Below, in pieces: positions 17,018 through 25,304 of a DNA stretch of 43,533 nucleotides. The translations under genes and the position numbers were made by a program. Within the stretch, counting starts at the first letter, position 1; each line of letters opens with the position of its first letter. The DNA is from Thermodesulfobacteriota bacterium (lineage in GTDB: Bacteria; Desulfobacterota_D; UBA1144; Nemesobacterales; UBA2774), in NCBI GenBank assembly GCA_039028315.1, contig JBCCIH010000001.1:1-43533 (forward strand). Reading direction: 5' to 3'. Below the pieces are notes generated by a model. That model had not been told where the DNA came from. It did not search any database and saw only the letters and a list, made by a program, of their open reading frames with translations.

Positions 17018-17137
17018 CCAGATTTAAGATTTTCATCAAAGAATAAGCTAGAGCTGCATTTAAGTCTATTGACGCACCCCCAATCTGTGATAGATTAAAA
17101 CGGACTAATTGAGTGATTTTACGGAGGTATTTTTTTA

Positions 17138-17947
17138 ATGGCTGAGACAACCAAGTTTGCCCCAATCGGTGAGAAAGAAGTAACCAGAGCGATTGTTGAG
17201 GGCTTTTCAAATGAATTTAACGAATACATTGATAGTGATGTAATAGTTGTTGGAGCAGGGCCAAGCGGCCTTGTGGCAGCAAAAGATATTGCGAAAGCAA
17301 AATACAAAGTGCTATTAGTTGAGAGAATGAACTATTTAGGCGGCGGATTTTGGATTGGCGGCTATCTAATGAATAAAGTTACTGTTAGAACACCAGGAAA
17401 TGAGGTTCTTGACGAAATTGAGGTTCCATATGAAGAAGTTGAGCCTGGACTATGCGTTGCTGATGGTCCTTATGCTTGCTCAAAATTAATCGCTATGACT
17501 TGCGAAGCTGGAGCTAAGATTCGTAACATGACTATGTTTGATGATCTTGTATACAGAGAGAACGGACGTGTGGCAGGGATCGTAATTAACTGGACCCCAA
17601 TTGCAAATATGCCAAAAGAAATCACATGTCTCGACCCTATTGCTATAGAGTCCAAGCTAGTAATTGATGCAACCGGGCATGATGCTTACTGTGTTAACAG
17701 ACTCTCTCAGCAGGGGCTTTATAAAAAGCTGCCAGGGCATGGCTCTATGTGGGTTGAGAAATCCGAGGAAGCACTGGTTGAGTACACTGGACTTGTTCAC
17801 CCTGGACTTATTGCCTGCGGAATGTCAGTAAATACAACATATGGTCTTCCAAGAATGGGGCCAACATTCGGTGGAATGCTGCTCTCAGGAAAAAAAGCGG
17901 CCGAGGTTGCCATAGACATTCTTAAAAACGGCGACGGAAAAGGCTAA
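17138..17947 (+). CDS. thi4: Thi4-family thiazole synthase, Cys-type
   Basis: 269 aa. Thi4 enzymes build the ADP-thiazole precursor of thiamine from NAD and glycine. The FAD/NAD-binding motif VVGAGPSGLVAA is at 37-48 and is followed by LGGGFWIGGYLMNKVTVR. The C-terminal GLPRMGPTFGGMLLSGKKAAE is diagnostic. The sulfur-site segment is ITCLDPIAIESK, with Cys164 where yeast Thi4 has its sulfur-donating Cys205 and methanogen Thi4 has His. A Cys suggests the single-turnover (suicide) mechanism. SD GGAGGT precedes the ATG. No TPP riboswitch is visible upstream. A terminator follows. Confidence 0.93.
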   Translation: MAETTKFAPIGEKEVTRAIVEGFSNEFNEYIDSDVIVVGAGPSGLVAAKDIAKAKYKVLLVERMNYLGGGFWIGGYLMNKVTVRTPGNEVLDEIEVPYEEVEPGLCVADGPYACSKLIAMTCEAGAKIRNMTMFDDLVYRENGRVAGIVINWTPIANMPKEITCLDPIAIESKLVIDATGHDAYCVNRLSQQGLYKKLPGHGSMWVEKSEEALVEYTGLVHPGLIACGMSVNTTYGLPRMGPTFGGMLLSGKKAAEVAIDILKNGDGKG

Positions 17948-17980
17948 GACTAACAATTAATAAAGCTTAATATAAAACAG

Positions 17981-18011
17981 GGAGAGTAATGAGAGTTGCT
18001 CTCCTTTTTTT
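17981..18011 (+). terminator. Rho-independent terminator after thi4
   Basis: GGAGAGTAA (17981-17989) pairs with TTGCTCTCC (17996-18004), with one wobble and a 6-base loop. Seven Ts follow at 18005-18011. Confidence 0.88.
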
Positions 18012-18792
18012 ACGTAATTTTTAGATTTATTTTGCACTTATCACATAGAGTTCCTTCATACTGAACCTTCAACACTTCCTCTTGCCAGTGCGAGTTAGTA
18101 AGACAGCAGCCAGGATCATTGCAAAAAGCGCTGCCGGTCATTTCGTATCCTATTACTTGTAGAGCGTAAGACACAAGAATCGAAGATATCTTTGTATCGT
18201 CATACCTAACAAATCTACCCTCGTACATAGATTCAAGCTCACTCGTATCCATACCGCTTTGAATCAACCTTCCTCTAACGTAGTAGTACTCTCTGGGTTT
18301 TGCCGGCGCCTCAACCAAACCTGATGTAGAAATTAGAGAAGGTGCTCCCATCAATACCACCCTTGCGTGGTAGCGTCTTTGTTCGAAAGTGCCAAAAAGT
18401 CTGCTGGTAAAAATTAAATTTATTTCATTACTTGCTATCTCACCGGGAACTTTTTCAAAAAGCAGGCGATACAATATTCTCTGCATCCATAAAGCATCAT
18501 AAAATTTTCCTAAGGTGCTCTGAGAACCTTTTAGTTTATTGATCTCCTGCTCGATTTCTAAACCTTGAGTATTAGGACTTTCTAATGGAGATTCGATATC
18601 TGAAATATAGGTGGATGATAAATCTCTTGCGAGCTCGTATAGCTCTTTTTCAGATAGGGATAGATATTCTACGAGATTGCCTCTTTTCTCAACTAAAAAG
18701 CCCAGCTCACTAAGTTTGTCTGAAATGTAATCCGTATCAAGTGAACTCGAGGGATAATCAGTATAGAGAACTAGCCTAATGTCACGTTTCAT
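18010..18792 (-). CDS. Archaemetzincin-like (DUF6775-like?) protein lacking the zinc-protease motif
   Basis: 260 aa, no signal peptide. The C-terminal FCNDPGCCLTNSHWQEE and LCDKC (Cys 224, 229, 230, 250, 253) match the Cys pattern that follows HExxH in archaemetzincins. The place of HELGH is taken by QVIGY (212-216), so both His and the Glu are missing. The central SRLFGTFEQRRYHARVVLMGAPSLISTSGLVEAPAKPREYY is family-like. It may still bind zinc through the cysteines but should not be a protease. RidA lies upstream on the same strand, 16 bases away. Family assignment is from recall and moderately sure. Confidence 0.55.
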   Translation of the reverse strand: MKRDIRLVLYTDYPSSSLDTDYISDKLSELGFLVEKRGNLVEYLSLSEKELYELARDLSSTYISDIESPLESPNTQGLEIEQEINKLKGSQSTLGKFYDALWMQRILYRLLFEKVPGEIASNEINLIFTSRLFGTFEQRRYHARVVLMGAPSLISTSGLVEAPAKPREYYYVRGRLIQSGMDTSELESMYEGRFVRYDDTKISSILVSYALQVIGYEMTGSAFCNDPGCCLTNSHWQEEVLKVQYEGTLCDKCKINLKIT

Positions 18793-18808
18793 CAGGGGTA
18801 AGATAACA

Positions 18809-19276
18809 TTAGACTTTGATTTCTGCTATTACCTCAATCTCAACGGGAGAATCTGCGGGAAGCTCCGATACACCGACTGCTACTCTTGCGTGCTTACCCA
18901 CCTCGCCAAATACCTCAAAGAATAACTCAGATGCGCCGTTTACTACTCCTGCTTGAGTATTGAATCCCGGGGCACTTGAGACATAGCCTGTAATTTTGAC
19001 AATTCTGCTGAACTTAGAAAAACCTTGTGTATTTTTACCTAAAACTGAAAGTGCATTGATAGAAGCCAGTCTGGCAGCTTGATAAGCTTGCTCTAGAGTA
19101 ACATCTGAGCCCACCTTGCCCTTGTACTGAAGGTTGCCGTCTTTAAGAGGAAGTTGTCCGGAAATAAATATAAGATTTCCAGAGATTACTGCCGGTATAT
19201 AGGCTCCCAAAGGCTCTGGAGGCTCTGGGAGCTTAATCCCTAGTTCTTCTAACCTATCATTAACTTTTGTCATCAT
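18809..19276 (-). CDS. RidA/YjgF family protein
   Basis: 155 aa. It is longer than classic RidA (about 130) because of an N-terminal segment (MMTKVNDRLEELGIKLPEPPEPLGAY), as in the 'YjgF-like' subgroup. Core signatures are GNLIFISGQLPLKDG, AARLASINALSVLG and HARVAVGVSELPADSPVEIEVIA, where the Arg matches the carboxylate-binding residue of deaminating RidA enzymes. These remove reactive enamine/imine intermediates. The start overlaps the htrA stop by 17 bases, so the two are translationally linked. Confidence 0.9.
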   Translation of the reverse strand: MMTKVNDRLEELGIKLPEPPEPLGAYIPAVISGNLIFISGQLPLKDGNLQYKGKVGSDVTLEQAYQAARLASINALSVLGKNTQGFSKFSRIVKITGYVSSAPGFNTQAGVVNGASELFFEVFGEVGKHARVAVGVSELPADSPVEIEVIAEIKV

Positions 19277-20681
19277 CCGTATCGGGCTTTAGCGCTATGT
19301 AAATTGTATTTGATCCTCTCTTAACAAGAAAAAGGAGATTTTCAGAATCTTGTGCAGTATCCATTTGTTTTCTATAGTCGTCAAGGTTTGATATCTGTTT
19401 TTTATTTATCTCCATTATAACGTCACCGCTCGTAAGCCCAGCTTCTGCAGAAACACTTCCGGGACTAACATTGGTAATAACTACCCCATTTGAATCCTCA
19501 AGCCCTAGTTTACTTTCTACTTGCGGCGTTATCTCTTGAACTATCAATCCAAGGTTTTTTTCTAGATCATTATCTGGAGCAATACTGGACACCTTCTTAC
19601 CGTTTTCAGGTAGCTCACCCAACTTGATATTTAGTGTTTTCTCTTTACCGTCTCTAACTACTACGAGTTTAGTCTTTGTTCCAGGAGCATAACTAGCCAC
19701 TAGTTTAGGAAGATCTGGCATATCTTCAATCTTATTTCCGTTTACTTGAACTATTATATCACCTCTTTTAACTCCAGCTTTATCCGCCGGCCCGCCAGAG
19801 GTTATGTCTGAAACAAGTGCTCCACTATCATCTTTGAGATTAAGACCCTCAGCTATTTCAGGAGTTATCTGCTGAACATAAACACCAATCCATCCCCTTA
19901 CAACCTTACCATCGTTTCTAAGCTGCGAGACTACGTTCTTGGCCATATTCACAGGAATCGCAAACCCAATGCCCTGACCACCTGCAATAATTGCTGTATT
20001 AACTCCTACAACTTCTCCATTAAAATTAAACAGTGGCCCTCCGCTATTGCCAGGGTTAATTGCAGCGTCTGTCTGTACAAAATCATCGTATGAACCCAGG
20101 CCCAATGACCTACCCTTTGCACTGATGATCCCTGATGTGACTGTATGACCGAGACCAAATGGGTTTCCTATTGCTAGCACCCAGTCTCCTATCTCCAAAT
20201 TGTCTGAGTTGCCAAATTTAACAGCCGGTAATTTTGTCTTTGGTTCAATTTTTAATAGAGCAAGATCCGATTTAGGGTCTGTCCCTATGGTTTTGGCTAC
20301 ATAGCTGTCGCCATTTTGTAGTATCACTTTAATGTCTGTTGCTCTTTCAACCACATGATTGTTTGTGATTATGTATCCGTCTTCGCTAAAGATAAATCCT
20401 GAACCAAGTCCTTTTCTTTTAAACTCTCTTTGAGGCGCATCACCAAAGAACTTTTCAAAAAAATCATCAAATGGATCATCTCCCCTTTCACCAAATGGGG
20501 AGCGAAATTGACGAGGCCCAGATTTGGTTACACTTGTGGTACTAATATTCACAACTGATGGGCTTAACTGTTTTACCAAAGGTGATAATGATTTAAATTC
20601 GTTTGTTTGCGCGTTTACATTTAGTCCTAAACCCATGAAAATGATAATTGGTATAATTAAAACTCTTGCCATACTTCTCAT
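19260..20681 (-). CDS. degP: Periplasmic serine protease HtrA/DegP family
   Basis: 473 aa with a signal peptide (about 1-24, ending NVNA-Q). The trypsin-like domain has the triad His109 (TNNHVV), Asp139 (SDLALLK) and Ser213 (GNSGGPL). The Q-linker of DegP is present (RQFRSPFGERGDDPFDDFFEKFFG). Two PDZ domains follow (about 265-355 and 380-470). It degrades or refolds damaged periplasmic proteins. SD GGAGGT is 9 bases before ATG 20681. RidA and the archaemetzincin-like gene lie downstream in the same direction. Confidence 0.97.
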   Translation of the reverse strand: MRSMARVLIIPIIIFMGLGLNVNAQTNEFKSLSPLVKQLSPSVVNISTTSVTKSGPRQFRSPFGERGDDPFDDFFEKFFGDAPQREFKRKGLGSGFIFSEDGYIITNNHVVERATDIKVILQNGDSYVAKTIGTDPKSDLALLKIEPKTKLPAVKFGNSDNLEIGDWVLAIGNPFGLGHTVTSGIISAKGRSLGLGSYDDFVQTDAAINPGNSGGPLFNFNGEVVGVNTAIIAGGQGIGFAIPVNMAKNVVSQLRNDGKVVRGWIGVYVQQITPEIAEGLNLKDDSGALVSDITSGGPADKAGVKRGDIIVQVNGNKIEDMPDLPKLVASYAPGTKTKLVVVRDGKEKTLNIKLGELPENGKKVSSIAPDNDLEKNLGLIVQEITPQVESKLGLEDSNGVVITNVSPGSVSAEAGLTSGDVIMEINKKQISNLDDYRKQMDTAQDSENLLFLVKRGSNTIYIALKPDTDDDKS

Positions 20682-20857
20682 TAAATTAATACCTCCAAAA
20701 CAATTATTTAACCATGCTTGTCCAAGAACAAATCTAAAGCTCTATCAACATTTTTAAAGGATACTAACTAAACCCAGAATTTCTATAATAAAATTATAAC
20801 CTAGATCAAAGCCCGGCTGATGGATGGTTAGTATAAGTAATTTGAAGCGAACAAGAG

Positions 20858-22048
20858 TTAGAGGGGCTCTTTGAGCATGCTGTCCCAGTAACGAACATGA
20901 AGCTTATTAGAATAAAAGCGCATTAGAAAATCTCTTGCGGAAGAAATAAAGCGGCTGTCTGCAAATGCAAACTTGCCCATCATTCTAGACTGGTCTTGTA
21001 TCTTATCCACTCGGGCGCGTCTTCTGGACATATAGATATCAAATGCCTGCCCTATATACTTTGAGTCTGCCCTAGAGAGCTCATCAGCAAGCACCGCAGC
21101 GGATTCCATCGCCATTGATACTCCGCCTCCTGCTGTAGGCAGTATAGCGTGGGCAGCATCTCCAACTAGAACTACTCTTCCCTTGTGCCATTTTTTCATT
21201 CGTAAATCGTTATAGTATCCGTGGAAGATTTGATTTGGATCTTCTAAGCCTTCTAGTATTTCGGGAACAAGCCCGCCAAAATCATTAAAGTTCTCGTGAA
21301 TTCTATCTATTCTAGTTTCAACTGGGTCAATATCTTGCGCATCTTGTCTGATGCTTGTAAAAACTGATAACCGGCCCTTTGTCGGCCATATTCCAAAGAA
21401 TTTGCCGGTTCCCCAGTATTCTGCAATTTCCTTTATTTTTGCAACATTAGGGTTTACCCAAAAGCTCCACCCTGTCATTCCGCTGTAAGTGAGCGGAACG
21501 TCACCAAAAACAAGCTGCCTTGTTTTAGAGCGAACCCCGTCACATCCAATAACTACATCAAAAGTATCTTGGCTTCCGTCATTAAAAGTCACATAGACCT
21601 CATCATTCGTCTGCTCAATTTTATCAACTGTAGTGTTCATTCGGATGGAATCAGGGTGAACGGCTTTTTTAATAACCTCAATCAAATCTGGCCTGTAAGT
21701 GCTGAGCATCGGACCATATTTCTCGGTTACATCTTTAACCGAATAAGAATGTATCATTTGGCCTTTTTTGTCTGAAACATTATATGTTGTGAATTGAAGA
21801 CCTACGTCTAGAAGCTCTCTGTATACTCCAAGACCTTTTAGTATACGGCTGCCAGAAGGCCACAGAACAATTACATAGCCTACTGCGCCGTATTCTGGAA
21901 TGCGCTCTACTAAAGTAGGCTTAAAGCCCCTTTGCTGCAGGAGCGCCGTAAGCGTAAGACCTGCAATTCCACCCCCTACGACCAAAACTCTCATTTCAGG
22001 GCCATATCTTACAGGCAGGCTATATTTGTCAGTATTTACAGATTCCAC
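20858..22048 (-). CDS. FAD-dependent aromatic-ring-type monooxygenase (group A)
   Basis: 396 aa. The GxGxxG FAD motif VVGGGIAG is at 23-30. The DG motif is VVIGCDGVRSKTR (about 165) and the GD motif GRVVLVGDAAHAILPTAGGG (about 295). This order defines single-component flavin monooxygenases of the PHBH/UbiH/salicylate hydroxylase group. The substrate is unknown; members hydroxylate aromatics, modify tetracyclines or make isoprenoid quinones. It has no operon partners except the downstream htrA, 176 bases away. Confidence 0.88.
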   Translation of the reverse strand: MESVNTDKYSLPVRYGPEMRVLVVGGGIAGLTLTALLQQRGFKPTLVERIPEYGAVGYVIVLWPSGSRILKGLGVYRELLDVGLQFTTYNVSDKKGQMIHSYSVKDVTEKYGPMLSTYRPDLIEVIKKAVHPDSIRMNTTVDKIEQTNDEVYVTFNDGSQDTFDVVIGCDGVRSKTRQLVFGDVPLTYSGMTGWSFWVNPNVAKIKEIAEYWGTGKFFGIWPTKGRLSVFTSIRQDAQDIDPVETRIDRIHENFNDFGGLVPEILEGLEDPNQIFHGYYNDLRMKKWHKGRVVLVGDAAHAILPTAGGGVSMAMESAAVLADELSRADSKYIGQAFDIYMSRRRARVDKIQDQSRMMGKFAFADSRFISSARDFLMRFYSNKLHVRYWDSMLKEPL

Positions 22049-22159
22049 TATTACTCCTCATTAGTCATTACCATCATAACAATAATATATTAATCATCGG
22101 TGAAATTTAAACCCATATTCTTGTGAATTAGTATACCCCAAACTATAGTTGGTTAAATA

Positions 22160-22597
22160 TTAGTATTTGGGAACTTCTCCGGTGGTTTCCATGGAGATTT
22201 CAAGCTCGAGTCCATCAGGGTCAAGAAAATGATAAGCAAGGGGCTTTCCGTCTTCCCCCATTTTTACCTCGATAAACTCGATTCCTTTTTCAGCTAGAGC
22301 TTGGCTTGATTTTTGAGCATCAGCAACTGCAAAAGCAATGTGGTCTACTGCTTCTAAGTTATCACCAGCTTTAGTTGATCGGCTCTTATTCTCGCTAAGT
22401 GCGACTAAGGCTTTGGAGCTTGTGCCAAGAAAACTTTTTTTCTCACCGCCGGATGACCTGCCATCTAAGATCAATTTTAACTCTAAAACCTCGGTATAGA
22501 ATTTAATTGACCGGTCCATGTCACTTACAATTATGGCAACATGATCAATCCCCTTAATCATCTCCCCTTTACCTATTAATTTATCAAAAAGCCCCAT
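22160..22597 (-). CDS. VOC-superfamily (glyoxalase-like) protein
   Basis: 145 aa. Paired beta-alpha-beta-beta-beta modules start at KGIDHVAIIVSDMDRSIKFYTEVLELKLI and EAVDHIAFAVADAQKSSQAL. The metal-binding pattern His (DHVAI), Glu/Asp, His (DHIAF) and Glu (LELEIS) is present, as in methylmalonyl-CoA epimerases and lactoylglutathione lyases. The exact reaction is uncertain. It begins 13 bases after the OmpA-domain gene, so they are probably co-transcribed. Confidence 0.86.
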   Translation of the reverse strand: MGLFDKLIGKGEMIKGIDHVAIIVSDMDRSIKFYTEVLELKLILDGRSSGGEKKSFLGTSSKALVALSENKSRSTKAGDNLEAVDHIAFAVADAQKSSQALAEKGIEFIEVKMGEDGKPLAYHFLDPDGLELEISMETTGEVPKY

Positions 22598-22610
22598 ATA
22601 GACCTCGAAT

Positions 22611-23678
22611 TTAGTTTTCTCTGATCTTACTAACCAATATCCAGCCCACTATTGCCACAATGAACAAGATTAATATACCCATAACCCAATAGCTGCTTGA
22701 TATAGAATGGATCATGCTTGGCTTAACATCAATAACTCTATTGAAAATTGGGTATCCGTCATTTAAAAGCGCATTCTCAGACCCAATAGCAACTGATAGA
22801 ATTAAAGACCTTCTACCCTCAGTATCAGGTATAACCTCCCACTGCCAGATAGATGGGGAGTTTTTCTCTAATTTTTTTACTTCCAGCTCTGAGTCAGATA
22901 CAGAAAATCCGCTTCCGCTTAGTACTAAGCCTACGTTATCTCCTATCTGGCTTGAGTCTAAGTCTTTTGATATCGATTCTATAAATGCGTAACTGACCTC
23001 AGCCTCTATTTCATAGCTCTCTCCAAGCTGCATTTGTTTTGGTGTAGTAAATAGTATTGAGTTTGCGGTGTTTCGTCTGATAGTTTTTTCAAGCTTATCT
23101 AAAATGGCGGATAGTGGTTCTGACTGGGTTTGAGGAGTTGGTTCTTGAATATCATCTATATCAGACTCAGTGTTAGATGGTGAAGTTGAAGCTAATTCCT
23201 CTTGTATTATTTCTATAGCTGGGGGAAGCGTCTCTTCAGCTACTGGCTCAGGGACAATTTCAACTATCATATTTACTCTTCTGTTTCGGGCAAGTGCTTC
23301 TTCGTTTTCTCCGGCTGCATATTTATCCGTACCACCCTTGCCATAGACTTGTATTCTATCCGGATCAACTCCAAGCTCGAGTAGATAGTCCTTCACAAGC
23401 TCTGCTCTTTCTTTTGAAAGCCTCAGATTATAGTCCGCTCTACCTGTGATGTCTGAATATCCTTCCAGGATAATTGTGTAATCTGTCGCTTGTTTTACGC
23501 TCTGGATTTTTTGTTTAACTTTCTCTTTGTTTCTAGGACCTATTTTTTCGGTATCAGCTTCAAAATAAACCACAACTACGTCTCTTGTCTGAGAATAGGC
23601 GTAGTATCCACCAATAAATGGCAATAACCCTAGGGCTATAAACAATGAGAAGCTAAGAGAGAATTTATAGCTGTTCAA
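22611..23678 (-). CDS. OmpA-like domain protein with beta domain and C-terminal membrane anchor
   Basis: 355 aa from a TTG start at 23678 with GGAG nine bases upstream. Residues about 8-28 form a signal or N-terminal helix. The OmpA_C-like peptidoglycan-binding domain covers about 35-140 (LEGYSDITGRADYNLRLSKERAELVKDYL, ARNRRVNMIVE). A Pro/Glu/Ser linker follows. A second domain (about 205-320) contains the SIWQWEVIPDTEGRRSLILSV motif. A transmembrane helix (YWVMGILILFIVAIVGWILV) is at 328-350. OmpA domains normally sit at the C-terminus; here the order is reversed. Confidence 0.82.
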   Translation of the reverse strand: MNSYKFSLSFSLFIALGLLPFIGGYYAYSQTRDVVVVYFEADTEKIGPRNKEKVKQKIQSVKQATDYTIILEGYSDITGRADYNLRLSKERAELVKDYLLELGVDPDRIQVYGKGGTDKYAAGENEEALARNRRVNMIVEIVPEPVAEETLPPAIEIIQEELASTSPSNTESDIDDIQEPTPQTQSEPLSAILDKLEKTIRRNTANSILFTTPKQMQLGESYEIEAEVSYAFIESISKDLDSSQIGDNVGLVLSGSGFSVSDSELEVKKLEKNSPSIWQWEVIPDTEGRRSLILSVAIGSENALLNDGYPIFNRVIDVKPSMIHSISSSYWVMGILILFIVAIVGWILVSKIREN

Positions 23679-23782
23679 CTAAGCAAACTCCACCATGAGA
23701 TAAATCATACTAGCTCAGTTAGAGCAATATGATGCTATACTAAGTAGACTACACATTAAATGAGTTTTTGTTAATATGATAA

Positions 23783-24958
23783 ATGTCTACAACTAAACCC
23801 CAAGCTAAAAAATGCTTTGAGAGCAGTGTATACGAATCTATTTCATCAATTGATAAAGACCAATATAATTCTATTGTAGACCCGGAAAACCCCTTTTTAG
23901 AATTTGAATTTTTGCATGCCCTTGAAACATCAGGATGTGTAGGTCCACTAACTTCCTGGGATCCAAGATATATCATTCTGAAGGATAATAGTAAAATAAT
24001 TGGAGCAATAACAGCTTATAAAAAACTCGATTCATATGGAGAGTACATATTTGACTGGGAGTGGGCACGAGCATTTGAAAGCTCAGGACTAAGGTACTAT
24101 CCAAAGCTGGTTGTTGCCGTTCCATTCACCCCTGCTACAGGAACACGAATATTAGTGCACCCTGACTATCCCTTTGATGAGTGCGCTGAAATAATGCTAA
24201 AGCGGTTAATTCAAGTGTGTATTGAAGAAAACTGCTCATCGACTCATTTTTTGTATTTGACCGAAAAAGAGAATCTGTTTCTATCACAAAAGGGTTTTTT
24301 GAGCAGAATAACCCATCAGTATCACTGGAAGAATCGCGATTATACAAACTTTGATGATTTCTTGTGCGATCTTCGTTCAGGAAGAAAAAAACAGATCAGA
24401 AAAGAGCGCAGGTCTCTGGGCGAAATAGGGTTGAACATTCAGACTCTCAGTGGTGATGAGATAAATGAAGAACACATGGACTCTATATGGGAATTCTATT
24501 TGGACACTCATTCCAGAAAATGGGGAAGTGCATACCTAAACCGGGAGTTTTTTGATCTAATGTTTCAAAACTTCAGGCACCGCCTAGTTTTTATTATGGC
24601 CAATGACGGAGATAAATGGGTAGGCGGCACATTCAATGTACATAAGAATGATAGGCTCTTTGGCCGCTATTGGGGCACACTTTATAATTACAAGAATCTT
24701 CATTTTGAATGTTGTTTCTATGGATTAATAGATTATTCTATAAAGAAAGGGGTCAAAATTTTTGAAGCAGGAGCGCAGGGAGAGCATAAGTTTTTAAGGG
24801 GTTTCGCTGCTGTCCCAACATACAGCTCGCACATGATGCTCAATGAAAATGCGCAAAATGCGATTGGTGATTATCTAATAAGGGAGAGGGATTACACTGA
24901 TAGTCTCATTACTCAATATAACAGACAATCACCACTAAAATATTTATACGGCAAGTAG
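23783..24958 (+). CDS. FemAB/GNAT-like acyltransferase (DUF482, COG3146)
   Basis: 391 aa. The opening NPFLEFEFLHALETSGCVGPLTSWDPRYI and the central RSGRKKQIRKERRSL are typical of the COG3146 'peptidogalycan biosynthesis/recognition' family, built from two GNAT-fold domains like FemABX. The end (FEAGAQGEHKFLRGFAAVPTYSSH) is diagnostic. Its acyl donor and acceptor are not known. No clear SD precedes the ATG. clpS starts one base after its stop. Confidence 0.86.
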   Translation: MSTTKPQAKKCFESSVYESISSIDKDQYNSIVDPENPFLEFEFLHALETSGCVGPLTSWDPRYIILKDNSKIIGAITAYKKLDSYGEYIFDWEWARAFESSGLRYYPKLVVAVPFTPATGTRILVHPDYPFDECAEIMLKRLIQVCIEENCSSTHFLYLTEKENLFLSQKGFLSRITHQYHWKNRDYTNFDDFLCDLRSGRKKQIRKERRSLGEIGLNIQTLSGDEINEEHMDSIWEFYLDTHSRKWGSAYLNREFFDLMFQNFRHRLVFIMANDGDKWVGGTFNVHKNDRLFGRYWGTLYNYKNLHFECCFYGLIDYSIKKGVKIFEAGAQGEHKFLRGFAAVPTYSSHMMLNENAQNAIGDYLIRERDYTDSLITQYNRQSPLKYLYGK

Positions 24959-24959
24959 A

Positions 24960-25304
24960 ATGGAAGAAAAAAAATTTATCAAACCTGGCGATCTTGAAGG
25001 CGATCTCCTAACAGAGGAGAAGCTAAATTTAAAACGGCCCGATATGTACAGAGTCGTGCTTTTAAATGATGACTATACGCCAAGAGATTTTGTTGTTTGG
25101 ATACTGATGAGAGTCTTTTATAAAGGTGAGAGCGAATCTACCAGAATTATGCTTGAAGCACATACTGCTGGGCAGAGCACAATTGGCGTGTACACTTATG
25201 ATGTGGCAACAACAAAAATTGCACAGGTAGATAAAATTGCTAAACAGTATGAGCATCCTCTTACATGTATTTTGGAAGTGGAAAGCGGTGGTGAGGAACA
25301 ATGA
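24960..25304 (+). CDS. clpS: ATP-dependent Clp protease adaptor ClpS
   Basis: 114 aa. The ClpS core is clear: YRVVLLNDDYTPRDFVVWILMRVF, then AHTAGQSTIGVYTYDVATTKIAQVDKIA. It binds N-degron substrates (the NDD motif and hydrophobic pocket) and delivers them to ClpA. It overlaps clpA by four bases (ATGA), so the two are translationally coupled. Confidence 0.97.
   Translation: MEEKKFIKPGDLEGDLLTEEKLNLKRPDMYRVVLLNDDYTPRDFVVWILMRVFYKGESESTRIMLEAHTAGQSTIGVYTYDVATTKIAQVDKIAKQYEHPLTCILEVESGGEEQ

Noticed and set aside
16943..17137. TPP riboswitch before thi4
   Set aside because: The conserved CTGAGA and the pyrophosphate-binding elements were searched for by eye and are absent.
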